NCBI GenBank assembly: GCA_018268465.1 | Contig: JAFDWN010000005.1 | Span: 212,733 to 276,732, forward strand | Length of the DNA stretch: 64,000 bases | Source: Actinomycetota bacterium | GTDB taxonomy: Bacteria; Actinomycetota; Actinomycetes; Mycobacteriales; Mycobacteriaceae | Reading direction: 5' to 3' | In this document: positions 1 through 9,949 of the stretch, piece after piece | Layout: every line of letters starts with the position of its first letter | How positions within the stretch are numbered: the first letter of the stretch is position 1 | Notes under the pieces: model-generated | What the model was told of the DNA's origin: nothing | The model's database searches: none | What the model saw: only the letters and a program-made list of their open reading frames with translations | Translations under genes and position numbers: made by a program

Positions 1-616
1 CCCTGGCCTGGGAGGCCTGCCGGTAGAAACTCTTCAACTCGATGTCCTTGTTCCGCAGGGCGATCGCGGTCCCCGGGCGGCTCTCGGCGGTACTTTCCGC
101 CTGTTGTTTGGCCTCGTCGCGAGCCTCCGACAGCCGCTGACCGACGCGGGCGCCGAACGCGAGCTGGAAGTTCAGGCGTGCGGTGATGGTCGGCGTGGGC
201 CGATGCGCGCCGGTGGCGACGTAGCTCTCCGACGCCTTCACCATCTGCAGCACCAGACTCGCGTAGAGCGCATGGGTGGCGTCGATGTCCTCGGCGAATC
301 CGTAGGCGTGCACGAACGTCGAGTTGGACGCGACGTCACACTTCACGTCGTTGGCCAATCCGATGACCACGAACAACTGCACATAGGTACGCAACCCGCG
401 GGCGCCCGCGTCCCCGATGGTGATGGTGCGCTGCACGGGCGCCTGGGCGGCCGTGCGGTTGGCCGTGTGGGAACGTGCCACCGCGAGGTCGATCGACGTC
501 GCCGTGGCCAGCCGCTGAGCGGCCGCCATGAACGCGTCGGCTTCATGGGCATTGTCCGTGCCCTCGGCCTGACGCAGCAGCGCGGCGATGCGCGCCAGCA
601 TCTTGTCGCCGCTCAC
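1..616 (-). CDS. DUF2786 domain protein, C-terminus cut by window edge
   Basis: The gene runs leftwards off the window, so only about the first 205 codons are present. I chose the GTG at 616 because the upstream ATG near 641 meets a stop after nine codons. The translation opens with SGDKMLARIAALLRQAEGT and continues as a helical N-terminal segment, typical of the DUF2786 family. The molecular function of that family is unknown. M. tuberculosis has a DUF2786-type gene (Rv0184) directly next to the monoacylglycerol lipase gene Rv0183, and this gene has the same orientation relative to its lipase. That supports orthology. It follows the MDR gene by 36 bp and may be co-transcribed with it. Confidence 0.75.
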   Translation of the reverse strand, partial: MSGDKMLARIAALLRQAEGTDNAHEADAFMAAAQRLATATSIDLAVARSHTANRTAAQAPVQRTITIGDAGARGLRTYVQLFVVIGLANDVKCDVASNSTFVHAYGFAEDIDATHALYASLVLQMVKASESYVATGAHRPTPTITARLNFQLAFGARVGQRLSEARDEAKQQAESTAESRPGTAIALRNKDIELKSFYRQASQAR

Positions 617-652
617 GGGGCGACCCTGTCGGTTCTCGTCATGCGCGCAAGG

Positions 653-1585
653 TTAGGGCAGCAGTACGACTTTTCCGCGAGCGTGGCCCTTCTGCAGGTA
701 ACGGTGCGCCTCGACCGCTTCCGCGAGCGGGAACGTCCGATCGATCGTCACCTCCAACCGGCCCTCGGCAGCAAGGTCGAGGAGTTTCGGCCTGGCCGCG
801 GCACGGATCTCGTCACCACCGTCGTCGCCGGTGAGGACGGCGATTCCCAACTGCGGCGCCCGCGCGAATCCGTTGATCGACGCGATCCGCGTCCGGTCGG
901 CGACCAGCTCGGCCGACGAATCCAGCGCCTCGTCGGTGCCCACGAGATCGAGTGCGGCGTCCACCTGCCCGATGTCGCGAACCCGATCCACCAGCCCGTC
1001 GCCGTACGCGACGGGGATGGCTCCATAGCGGCGTAACTGTTCGTGGCGCGGCGGGCTCGCGGTGGCGATGACGGTGGCGCCCCTGGCGACGGCCAGCTGC
1101 ACGGCGGGCAGCCCGACGCCGCCCGAGGCGCCGTGGATGAGCACCGTGTCCCCGCTGCCGACCCGGGTGAATTCGAGCAGATGCCAGGCGGTTGCGCTGG
1201 TCAGCACCAGGCCCGCGGCCTCCTCGAAGCTCAGCGACGCGGGTTTGTGCCCGACCGCGTCGGCGTCCACGACGAGCTGTTCGGCGTATCCCCCGGTGAT
1301 TTGCGCGGCGATCACCTCGTCACCGACGCGCAGCTCGCCGGTGTATCCGGTGGTCCCCGCGGCGCAGTCGACCACCACCCCGGCGACCTCCAGACCGAGC
1401 CGGACGGGCAGATCGGCGGGATCGTCACCCATGTAGCCGCTGTAGCGCTTGTAGTCGAACGGGTTTGTGCCCGCGGCCTTCACCTCGAGCAGAACCCGAC
1501 CAGGTTCCACCGGGGGAAGCGCGATATCTTGCACCGCAAGGACTTCCGGGCCTCCGTAACCTTCGGCCACTACGCACTTCGGCAT
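653..1585 (-). CDS. NAD(P)-dependent MDR oxidoreductase (quinone oxidoreductase-like)
   Basis: This 310-residue protein is a medium-chain dehydrogenase/reductase of the zinc-free quinone oxidoreductase (zeta-crystallin-like) type. The N-terminal GroES-like domain contains the GTNPFDYKRY stretch. The Rossmann domain has the nucleotide-binding motif HGASGGVG near residue 150. The C-terminus ends with the family-typical HARGKVVLLP. Structural and catalytic zinc cysteines are absent, as expected for quinone-reductase-like members that reduce quinones or enones with NADPH. The substrate cannot be read from the sequence. The gene lies 16 bp after the upstream lipoprotein gene, so it probably belongs to the lipase-lipoprotein transcription unit. 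Confidence 0.85.
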   Translation of the reverse strand: MPKCVVAEGYGGPEVLAVQDIALPPVEPGRVLLEVKAAGTNPFDYKRYSGYMGDDPADLPVRLGLEVAGVVVDCAAGTTGYTGELRVGDEVIAAQITGGYAEQLVVDADAVGHKPASLSFEEAAGLVLTSATAWHLLEFTRVGSGDTVLIHGASGGVGLPAVQLAVARGATVIATASPPRHEQLRRYGAIPVAYGDGLVDRVRDIGQVDAALDLVGTDEALDSSAELVADRTRIASINGFARAPQLGIAVLTGDDGGDEIRAAARPKLLDLAAEGRLEVTIDRTFPLAEAVEAHRYLQKGHARGKVVLLP

Positions 1586-1601
1586 GCCGAGAGTCTAGCC
1601 G

Positions 1602-3502
<1,901 letters not shown>

Positions 3503-3564
3503 CTAACGGGCCGGGCTGAAAATGCGGTCTCCGGTTGTCGGGGGCCGTGCGTAAGCTCGGAATC

Positions 3565-4554
3565 GTGACCGTGCTGGCCCGCACATTCGACGACGGCGAC
3601 GCTGACGACGCATTCCTGGCCGATGCCCAACGGTATCGCCGCGAACTGCTCGCCCACTGTTATCGAATGACCGGCTCCCTGCACGACGCCGAGGACCTCG
3701 TCCAGGAAACATACTTGCGGGCGTGGAAGTCCTACAAGGGCTTCCAGGGCAAATCGTCGGTGCGCACCTGGCTGTACCGAATCGCCACCAACACCTGCCT
3801 GACGGCGCTGGAAAGCCGCCAGCGCCGCGCGTTGCCGACCGGACTTGGCGCGCCGAGTTCGGATCCCACCGGCGATCTGGTGCAGAGCGCGGAGGTGCCG
3901 TGGCTGGAGCCCCTCCCCGACCACGGCGACGACTCCTCCGATCCGTCGGTGATCGTCGGCTCACGCGAGTCGGTGCGACTGGCGTTCGTGGCGGCGCTGC
4001 AGCACCTGCCCCCGAGGCAGCGGGCGGTGCTGGTGTTGCGTGAGGTGCTGCAGTGGAAGGCAGCCGAGGTGGGCGAGGCCATCGGCGCATCCACGGCGGC
4101 GGTGAACAGCCTGCTCCAGCGCGCGCGGGCGCAGCTCGACGCGGTGGGACCCAGCGAGGACGACGCGCTGGCGGCGCCGGACTCCCCGGAGGCCAAGGAG
4201 CTGCTGGACCGTTATATCGCCGCGTTCGAGGCCTACGACATCGACTCGCTGGTGGAGCTCTTCACCGCCGAGGCCATCTGGGAGATGCCGCCGTTCGTGG
4301 GCTGGTATCAGGGCGGCCCGGCGATCGGCGCCCTGATTCATCACAACTGTCCCGCTGAACGCCCCGGCGATATGCGCATGGTGGCGCTGACGGCCAACGG
4401 CCAGCCCGCCGCCGCGATGTACATGCGCCAGGGCAACCGGTACGTGGCCTTTCAGTTCCATGTCCTCGATATCACTGCCGACGGCGTAGCCCACGTCGTG
4501 GCGTTCCTGGATTCGTCCCTGTTCGCCCGATTCGGGCTGCCCGACGAGCTTTGA
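3565..4554 (+). CDS. sigG: ECF RNA polymerase sigma factor SigG with SnoaL-like C-terminal domain
   Basis: This is an ECF sigma factor. Region 2 is in YRRELLAHCYRMTGSLHDAE and the following VQETYLRAW. Region 4 is in LPPRQRAVLVLREVLQW with the helix-turn-helix VGEAIGASTAAVNSLLQRAR. A C-terminal SnoaL-like domain of roughly 130 residues begins near LLDRYIAAFEAYDIDSLVELF, a feature of SigG-type ECF factors that lack a classical anti-sigma partner. It closely resembles M. tuberculosis SigG (Rv0182c) in sequence and neighbourhood. I prefer the GTG at 3565; a TTG at 3535 would add ten residues. The gene converges with the LanM gene, leaving six bases between them. Confidence 0.93.
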   Translation: MTVLARTFDDGDADDAFLADAQRYRRELLAHCYRMTGSLHDAEDLVQETYLRAWKSYKGFQGKSSVRTWLYRIATNTCLTALESRQRRALPTGLGAPSSDPTGDLVQSAEVPWLEPLPDHGDDSSDPSVIVGSRESVRLAFVAALQHLPPRQRAVLVLREVLQWKAAEVGEAIGASTAAVNSLLQRARAQLDAVGPSEDDALAAPDSPEAKELLDRYIAAFEAYDIDSLVELFTAEAIWEMPPFVGWYQGGPAIGALIHHNCPAERPGDMRMVALTANGQPAAAMYMRQGNRYVAFQFHVLDITADGVAHVVAFLDSSLFARFGLPDEL

Positions 4555-4560
4555 GCGGGG

Positions 4561-7500
4561 TCATTCCCAGATCAGCAGGTTCGGCAGCGAACCCTCGAGA
4601 TCGCGCAGGCAGGTATATCCCACACCTGCGATCCCGCGGAACAATCCGACGTTGAACCGCCGCGTGCCCGCGTTCCAGCGGAAATCGCCGGACAGCTCGC
4701 CGTGGCTCAGAACCGCCTGCAGCCGCCTGTGGGCGGTGCCGTCCGGCCGGCCCGTCCGCGCGGCCGCCTCGCGCCACAGTTCGACACTGCCCAGGCTGCC
4801 GCAGCACAGCGTGTCGACGGCCCCGGGCCACCCGTGATCGGCTGCGGCCAGTGCGCCGTCGACATCTCGGGCGATGTCGTCGGACCATGCGGCACCGCGG
4901 CGGACCATTCCCAACCGGGCCAGTCCGACGCCCACCGCGCCCCGGCACCACTGCGCGCGGGCGGGGTTGTGTTCGTCGCCCTGGATCTCGGGCCCGCGCC
5001 CGAATTCCAGACATTCGGTCGCCGCCGCGGCGAAGTCGGCACGCCCGGTCGCCGATGCCAGCGCCGACAGCGCGTAGGCGAATCCGGCGGCACCGTGCGA
5101 CATTCCGTTCAGGGCCGCGCCGTGGGGTCCGTATCCGCGCCAGCTGCGCCTGCCGGGCGCACCGGCACGCTCGACGCCGAGCAGATGCTCACCACACCGC
5201 ACGGCGGCATCCAGGTGCTCCTGGCGCGCGGTGTCACGGTGTAGCCGCAGCAGGCACAGGATCGCCCCTGCGCTTCCGCCGATGACGTCCAGGCGGCGGT
5301 CGGAGGCGGCGAGCCCGCCGGTCATCAGCGCAGCGGCACGGTCGGCGTCGGCACGCAGTTCCTCGTCGCCCAACAGATCCGACATCACCGTGAGCGCATA
5401 GACCAGCGATCCCAGCCCCACGGCACCGCCGAGCCCGAGCACCCGCGCCAGGTGGGGTGCGTTGGCGCTGCGCAGTTGCGCCCGCAGATGAGCGACCGCG
5501 GCACGGGCGAGGTCCGATGATTCCCCTGCCTGCCTGACCCGGGCATGCGCGGCCAGGAACACGGCGATGCCCGACGTGCCGTTGTACAGGTCGTGACCGA
5601 GGACGGCCGGCTGCGCGACGTCGGAGTCGCCCACCCATCCGGTGCCGATCCACGCCGCGGCACCGCCCGCGCGGATCGCGATGCGGCACAGCTCGGCCGC
5701 GACGGCATCGGCGGCCTGACAGACGTCGGAGACGTTTTCGACCGCGGGCGAACCCGCGATGTACTCGGGTCGTGCGGTGCCCGGGCGCGCCACCGCGGCA
5801 TCCCCGCCGCCCGCAACGGTCTGCCCGATCAACTCGGCCTGCCAGGCGATCTCGTGGGCGTCGAGACCACGCAGCCGCGCGCGTGCACGTTGCAGACCGG
5901 GCGTCATCCCCGTCGCGACCAGCGGGCCGTGCTCGTCGCCGAGATCACAGCCGTCGCTGAGCATCTCGAAGCGGGGCACATCGAGGCGCAGCAGCGCCGT
6001 ACGTTCGGCACGCTGCAGCGCCCACAGCGGCTCCTCGGTCTCCCAATTCGCCAGCCGGGCGACAAAATCCGCCTGCGCCGACCAGATCGCTCCGTCGTCC
6101 ATGGTGGTGTGGTCGGTCAGCCGTCGCAGCAGCAGCCCGTAGAACCGCGTGGGCCGCAGCACCCTACGCACCGGAACACCGGCGAAACCGGCGGTCAGTT
6201 CGTCGGGGTCCCGCGCGGCAAGGTATTTCGCGTAGTCGCGATAGCCCCGCAGGAAATCGTCGACGTGATCGGCCAGGCGGGCGTACTCGCCGGCGACGTG
6301 CGGCAGGTTGGGTGTCGCCGCACCCGCCGCACGTGCGCGCACCGGCCGCATCGCATCGGAGTTGACCGCCTGCCACGTCAGGATTTCCGCACCCGCCCAG
6401 CCGGAAGCCACGCCGCCGACCGGGTATACCTGATCGTCGGGCGCGCGGGCGTACCCGGGCAGCAGCCCGACGGCCAGGACCGAGTCGGCCACCCGTGCCC
6501 GCGCGCGCTCGTCGGCCGCCGACGCCGGATGGGAGAGGTCGGCGTCGGGTGCGGCCTGCAGCAGCGTTTCCAGGTCGATCGGCACCGGGTGGTCACCGGC
6601 GGCGACGAGATTCTCCTGGTGGATGTCGGCCGCGGCGAATCCGTGCAGCAGCGCCAGCAGGGCACCGGCCCGGACGAAGAACCGCCGGACCCCGGAGGTG
6701 TCACATCCGGTGTGCTCGACGAATTCGCTCCAGCCGTAACCGTTTCGGGCCAACGTCCGCACCGCGCGCAACCGGACCGGGGCGTCGCGGTTGAGCCGTT
6801 CGACCATGGCCTGCCACGCAGTGTCGGCGCGCAGGTCTCTCGGCTTGTACATCACCCTGGCACCGCAGCCGAACTGCACGCACAGCACCGACCGTCCACC
6901 GTGATGCGGATCGGACAGCGCGCCGGCGATTCCCCTCACCCGGTCCGTGCCGGATATGCCCAGCAGGCGGGCCAATGCGTCTCGGTCGGCGTCCAGTCGG
7001 TGCAGGAATTCGCCTGCGGCGTCGACCCATTGGCGGGTCACGGTCGCCACCAGCCGGAGCATGACCGGATTATCGCCCAATAACTGTTGCAGCCCTTGAC
7101 TTCTCATGGTTTCGATGAACCGGCGATAGTCCGGCTGGCCGGTGGCGAACTGCAGGTACAGAGCGGGTGCGAGAACACCGGAGATCCTGCGGGTCAACAA
7201 CTCCCGGAGGTCGACGCGTGCCGCGGCGTCCACGCTGCCGGTGCGGGACCGCCCGACGGTGTTGTGCAGCCGCCGCTCGGCCTCGTCGACGAGGGGGTGG
7301 ATGAGGTCGTCGAACGGGTACCGCGCCGCGGACGTCGGGGTCTCCGTGATCCGCTGCGCGCACATCGTCTGCCGTACCCAGGCCGCGTCGTCCACCCAGG
7401 CCGGAGGGTCCGCGCCGGGCCGCAGGCGCGCGCCGCCGAACCTGGCCAACACCTGCCCGGCGTCGAGCCCGTCACGGCGCAGGCGCCTGGCGAACAGCGA

Positions 7501-7650
7501 CCAGTCCCCGGCGGTGCTCGACGCGCACCATGCGGTGAGTCGTGCGACCGCAGCCCTTTCGGGATCCGGGTCGCCGGACGGCTCGAACGCGTCCGACAGC
7601 AACTCGTCGATACCGGCGGCGCCGGTCACATCGACGGCCCCGTCCGTCAC
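4561..7650 (-). CDS. lanM: Class II lanthipeptide synthetase LanM, CCG (ProcM-like) zinc-site type
   Basis: This 1029-residue protein has the two-domain layout of LanM enzymes. The N-terminal dehydratase domain shows the kinase-like residues that phosphorylate and eliminate Ser/Thr: KPR at 269-271, DIHQEN at 342-347 and IDLET at about 358-362. The C-terminal LanC-like cyclase shows the zinc ligands Cys902 (WCRG) and Cys949-Cys950 (CCG). Most LanM and LanC proteins have Cys-His-Gly at the second site. The Cys-Cys-Gly version is characteristic of the ProcM-like clade, known for permissive ring formation. The GTG start lies seven bases after the stop of the candidate precursor gene, so translation is probably coupled. 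No LanT transporter-protease or dedicated immunity gene is visible nearby. Lanthipeptide enzymes are uncommon in mycobacteria. Confidence 0.9.
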   Translation of the reverse strand: MTDGAVDVTGAAGIDELLSDAFEPSGDPDPERAAVARLTAWCASSTAGDWSLFARRLRRDGLDAGQVLARFGGARLRPGADPPAWVDDAAWVRQTMCAQRITETPTSAARYPFDDLIHPLVDEAERRLHNTVGRSRTGSVDAAARVDLRELLTRRISGVLAPALYLQFATGQPDYRRFIETMRSQGLQQLLGDNPVMLRLVATVTRQWVDAAGEFLHRLDADRDALARLLGISGTDRVRGIAGALSDPHHGGRSVLCVQFGCGARVMYKPRDLRADTAWQAMVERLNRDAPVRLRAVRTLARNGYGWSEFVEHTGCDTSGVRRFFVRAGALLALLHGFAAADIHQENLVAAGDHPVPIDLETLLQAAPDADLSHPASAADERARARVADSVLAVGLLPGYARAPDDQVYPVGGVASGWAGAEILTWQAVNSDAMRPVRARAAGAATPNLPHVAGEYARLADHVDDFLRGYRDYAKYLAARDPDELTAGFAGVPVRRVLRPTRFYGLLLRRLTDHTTMDDGAIWSAQADFVARLANWETEEPLWALQRAERTALLRLDVPRFEMLSDGCDLGDEHGPLVATGMTPGLQRARARLRGLDAHEIAWQAELIGQTVAGGGDAAVARPGTARPEYIAGSPAVENVSDVCQAADAVAAELCRIAIRAGGAAAWIGTGWVGDSDVAQPAVLGHDLYNGTSGIAVFLAAHARVRQAGESSDLARAAVAHLRAQLRSANAPHLARVLGLGGAVGLGSLVYALTVMSDLLGDEELRADADRAAALMTGGLAASDRRLDVIGGSAGAILCLLRLHRDTARQEHLDAAVRCGEHLLGVERAGAPGRRSWRGYGPHGAALNGMSHGAAGFAYALSALASATGRADFAAAATECLEFGRGPEIQGDEHNPARAQWCRGAVGVGLARLGMVRRGAAWSDDIARDVDGALAAADHGWPGAVDTLCCGSLGSVELWREAAARTGRPDGTAHRRLQAVLSHGELSGDFRWNAGTRRFNVGLFRGIAGVGYTCLRDLEGSLPNLLIWE

Positions 7651-7657
7651 GTCCGGA

Positions 7658-7786
7658 TCAGCTGCAGCACTTGTCGTAGTCGGAGGTCTGATACGTGTAC
7701 GACAGGGCCGATTGCTCGGCGGCGGCTTCGAGTTCTTCGTCGGTGACGTCGATCTGAAGGACGTCCCCGTAGGTCGGGGTGGTCAT
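7658..7786 (-). CDS. lanA: Candidate class II lanthipeptide precursor, 42 residues
   Basis: This short ORF encodes 42 residues. An acidic leader (starting MTTPTYGDV, with DEELEAAAEQ in the middle) is followed by a Ser/Thr/Tyr-rich tail ending YDKCCS. The ATG at 7784-7786 has a GAGGA ribosome-binding site six bases upstream (plus-strand 7793-7797). The ORF ends seven bases before the LanM start. The tail offers Ser26, Ser29, Thr31, Thr34, Ser35 and Ser42 as dehydration candidates, and Cys40/Cys41 for at most two lanthionine or methyllanthionine rings. Unlike many class II leaders it has no Gly-Gly or Gly-Ala cleavage site, so the leader/core boundary is unknown. The assignment rests on position, size, an acidic leader and terminal cysteines, not on recognised similarity. 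Confidence 0.72.
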   Translation of the reverse strand: MTTPTYGDVLQIDVTDEELEAAAEQSALSYTYQTSDYDKCCS

Positions 7787-7870
7787 GCGATGTCCTCGGG
7801 TTCGGTGGGTGGGGTGGTTCGGCGTCCCCTCGGCGCGGAACTGTGGTCGGCGCCCACGGCGTCTGCCGAC

Positions 7871-7876
7871 GATTAT
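7871..7876 (-). promoter_or_regulatory. Possible -10 element for the lanthipeptide operon
   Basis: Read on the minus strand, the gap between the lactate dehydrogenase stop and the precursor start contains GATAAT, a five-of-six match to the TATAAT -10 consensus. It lies about 85 bases upstream of the precursor ATG. No convincing -35 hexamer is visible at the usual distance, which is common for mycobacterial promoters. It would allow precursor and LanM to be expressed independently of ldh. Confidence 0.35.
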
Positions 7877-7935
7877 CCACCCGGCCGCGACGCGACACCC
7901 GCGGAATCGGCAGGCGGACGGACGATCGAGGGATG

Positions 7936-8892
7936 TCAGGTCGCCCGCAGCGCTGCCCAGTTCTCGTTCAGGGTCGCGGCCGACGCCTGAAGCCCCAGTA
8001 GTTCGGACACCGACAGCGGGATCTCCAGCACCTGGCCCGCCCCGGCGGCGGAGACCACCGTCGGAAGGGACAGCGACACGTCGCTGATCTGGTATGCCCC
8101 GCGCTGGACGGTGGACACCGGCAGCACACGGTGCTGGTCGCCGAGGACGGCTTCGATGATGCGGGCCGTGGACAGGCCGATCGCGAGGTTGGTGGCGCCC
8201 TTGCCGGCGATGATCTCGTAGGCCGCGTTGACGACGTCGGCCGAGATCTCGCTGCGCACCTGTTCGCCGAACACCTGGCTGCCGTCGATCCGGAACTCGT
8301 CGGCGGGGACGCCGCCGATCGACACACTCGACCACAGCGAGATCTCCGAATCGCCGTGCTCACCCACGATGAAGCCGTGCACGTTGCCCACCGCGAGGTC
8401 GGCGCGCTGGGCGATCAGGTAGCGAAACCGGCTGGAGTCCAACACCGTTCCGGAGCCGAAGATGTGCCCGGGCGGCGCGTCGACCGATTGGGCGGCGGCA
8501 TAGGTCACGATGTCGACGGGGTTGGTGACGAAGATGACGACCGCCGAGGGCGACTGTTCCAGAAGCTGGGGTGTCAGCGCCTGGGCCATCGCGACATTGG
8601 TGGCGGCCAGCTCCAGACGGCTCTGGCCGGGGTCCTGCTTGGCTCCTGCGGTCACGATCACGATCGCCGACCCCGCGGTGACGCCGATGTCGTCGGACCC
8701 GCTGACCGGACAGTGCGGCACGAACTGGCTGCCGTGGTTAAGGTCGAGCACCTCGGCGCGCACCTTCTGTGTGTTGGTGTCGTACAGCGCCAGAGCGCCC
8801 GCGGATCCGCGGATCAGGCAGGCGTAGGCGATGGCGGTGCCGACGCTGCCGACGCCGACGATGGACACCTTCCCGGTGCGCGATGCGGTCAC
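7936..8892 (-). CDS. ldh: L-lactate dehydrogenase (NAD-dependent)
   Basis: This 318-residue protein belongs to the lactate/malate dehydrogenase family. The GTG start at 8892 places the NAD-binding glycine motif VGVGSVG at residues 12-18. Substrate and catalytic residues are visible: Gln86 and Arg92 in AGAKQDPGQSR, and the catalytic His179 in GEHGDSE. Glutamine at the specificity position marks lactate rather than malate dehydrogenase, which would have Arg there. It would interconvert pyruvate and L-lactate with NADH in the cytosol. M. tuberculosis uses flavin-dependent lactate dehydrogenases, so an NAD-type enzyme here is accessory. It precedes the lanthipeptide genes on the same strand, with a 149-bp gap. 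A shared function is not evident. Confidence 0.88.
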   Translation of the reverse strand: MTASRTGKVSIVGVGSVGTAIAYACLIRGSAGALALYDTNTQKVRAEVLDLNHGSQFVPHCPVSGSDDIGVTAGSAIVIVTAGAKQDPGQSRLELAATNVAMAQALTPQLLEQSPSAVVIFVTNPVDIVTYAAAQSVDAPPGHIFGSGTVLDSSRFRYLIAQRADLAVGNVHGFIVGEHGDSEISLWSSVSIGGVPADEFRIDGSQVFGEQVRSEISADVVNAAYEIIAGKGATNLAIGLSTARIIEAVLGDQHRVLPVSTVQRGAYQISDVSLSLPTVVSAAGAGQVLEIPLSVSELLGLQASAATLNENWAALRAT

Positions 8893-8936
8893 GCCACCAT
8901 CATGGGCCGTTCCCCTCCGCGGCGCTGTCCGACGGC

Positions 8937-8958
8937 CGAGATCCGGGTTATGCGACGC
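8937..8958. repeat. Direct repeat copy 1 bracketing the DUF559 gene
   Basis: This 22-base element (CGAGATC, one variable base, GGGTTATG, two variable bases, ACGC) recurs at 9901-9922 with 19 of 22 identities in the same orientation. It overlaps the stop codon of the DUF559 gene. The two copies bracket that gene, which could reflect movement of a gene cassette. No transposase is present. Confidence 0.35.
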
Positions 8959-9853
8959 GAAGCTCGGCAAACCGTGCCTGAAGTCTGATCTCGCGGTCGG
9001 ACCAGCCGGCGGCATTCATCGCGTCGCGAGTCCTGGCGAGGAAAGTCTGCGGCCGATGGCGCAGCATGTCGCGGCTGACCCGCACGATCCGCCAACCGAG
9101 CGCGTCCAGCCGGGCCAGCCGATCGATGTCGCGCGCATGTTGCGCCGGGTCGGTCCAGTGTTGCGCCCCGTCGTACTCCACCCCGACCAGCCGATCCCGC
9201 CAGCCCATGTCGAGCCGGGCGAACGGGTATCCGTGCTCGTCGACGACGATCTGGGTCTGCGGCCGGGGAAAGCCGGCGGCGATCAGCAGCAGCCGCGTGC
9301 GCGTCTCCGGCGGCGATTCGGCGCCACCGTCCATCAGGTCCAGGGCGCGGCGTAACTGCACGATGCCGCGGGCGCCGCGATGCCGGCGCAGCAGGACGTC
9401 GACATCCTCCCGGCGCAGCGCCGTCGCATTGGCCAGGGCGTCCATCCGGGTGACGGCGGCCACCAGATCCCCGCGGCGGCCCAGGTCGAAGGCGGTACGG
9501 GCCGGGCTGGTCGTCGACATTCCCGAGATCACGCACACCTCGTCGGCGGCAAGCGTGTCGCGGTGGATGAGGATGCCGGGTACCGGATCTCCCAGACGGA
9601 TGAGTTCGGCGGGCAATCCGGGGTCGATCCACCGCGCCCCGTGCAGCGCGGACGCCGACATGCCGGCCAGGGTGGCAGTGCGGCCGGACCACAGCCACGC
9701 CGCCTTCGCCCGCACCGCCGGGGTCAGCGGGACACCGGTCGGCAGGTACACGTTGCGGTAGACGGCGACGTTGCCGCTGCGCAGCCGCCGTCGGGTGAAT
9801 CGGCCGGCGGCGACCGCTTCGGTGCCGAGAAAGGGGTCGCTGGCGTCGTCCAT
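8948..9853 (-). CDS. DUF559 endonuclease-like protein with AbiEi-like N-terminal region
   Basis: This 301-residue protein has the layout of a large mycobacterial family. An N-terminal winged-helix, AbiEi-antitoxin-like region (residues about 1-90) is followed by a C-terminal DUF559 domain of the PD-(D/E)XK/Vsr-like fold. The C-terminal signature VGVEYDGAQHW carries the acidic residues typical of this fold, and WRIVRVSRD follows. Such proteins are often multicopy in Mycobacterium genomes and are suspected of nucleic-acid processing or phage defence, but I know of no demonstrated role. It stands alone, with 55 bp between its stop and the start of ldh, and it is bracketed by the imperfect 22-bp direct repeat described separately. 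Confidence 0.75.
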   Translation of the reverse strand: MDDASDPFLGTEAVAAGRFTRRRLRSGNVAVYRNVYLPTGVPLTPAVRAKAAWLWSGRTATLAGMSASALHGARWIDPGLPAELIRLGDPVPGILIHRDTLAADEVCVISGMSTTSPARTAFDLGRRGDLVAAVTRMDALANATALRREDVDVLLRRHRGARGIVQLRRALDLMDGGAESPPETRTRLLLIAAGFPRPQTQIVVDEHGYPFARLDMGWRDRLVGVEYDGAQHWTDPAQHARDIDRLARLDALGWRIVRVSRDMLRHRPQTFLARTRDAMNAAGWSDREIRLQARFAELRVA

Positions 9854-9900
9854 ACCGCCACGCTGACCGGGGTGTCCGACACCGCAGCACCGGCAGACCG

Positions 9901-9922
9901 CGAGATCAGGGTTATGACACGC
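9901..9922. repeat. Direct repeat copy 2 bracketing the DUF559 gene
   Basis: This is the second copy of the 22-base element at 8937-8958, 19 of 22 identical and in direct orientation. It lies between the start of the DUF559 gene and the end of the MarR gene. Three differences separate the copies, so any duplication is not recent. Confidence 0.35.
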
Positions 9923-9949
9923 AATCCTGTGGATAAACGTGCCTGGACC

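Noticed and set aside
7936-8892. Lactate dehydrogenase as a lanthipeptide tailoring enzyme
   Set aside because: Its Gln/Arg/His active site is that of an ordinary L-lactate dehydrogenase, and a 149-bp gap with a possible promoter separates it from the precursor. A link is speculative.
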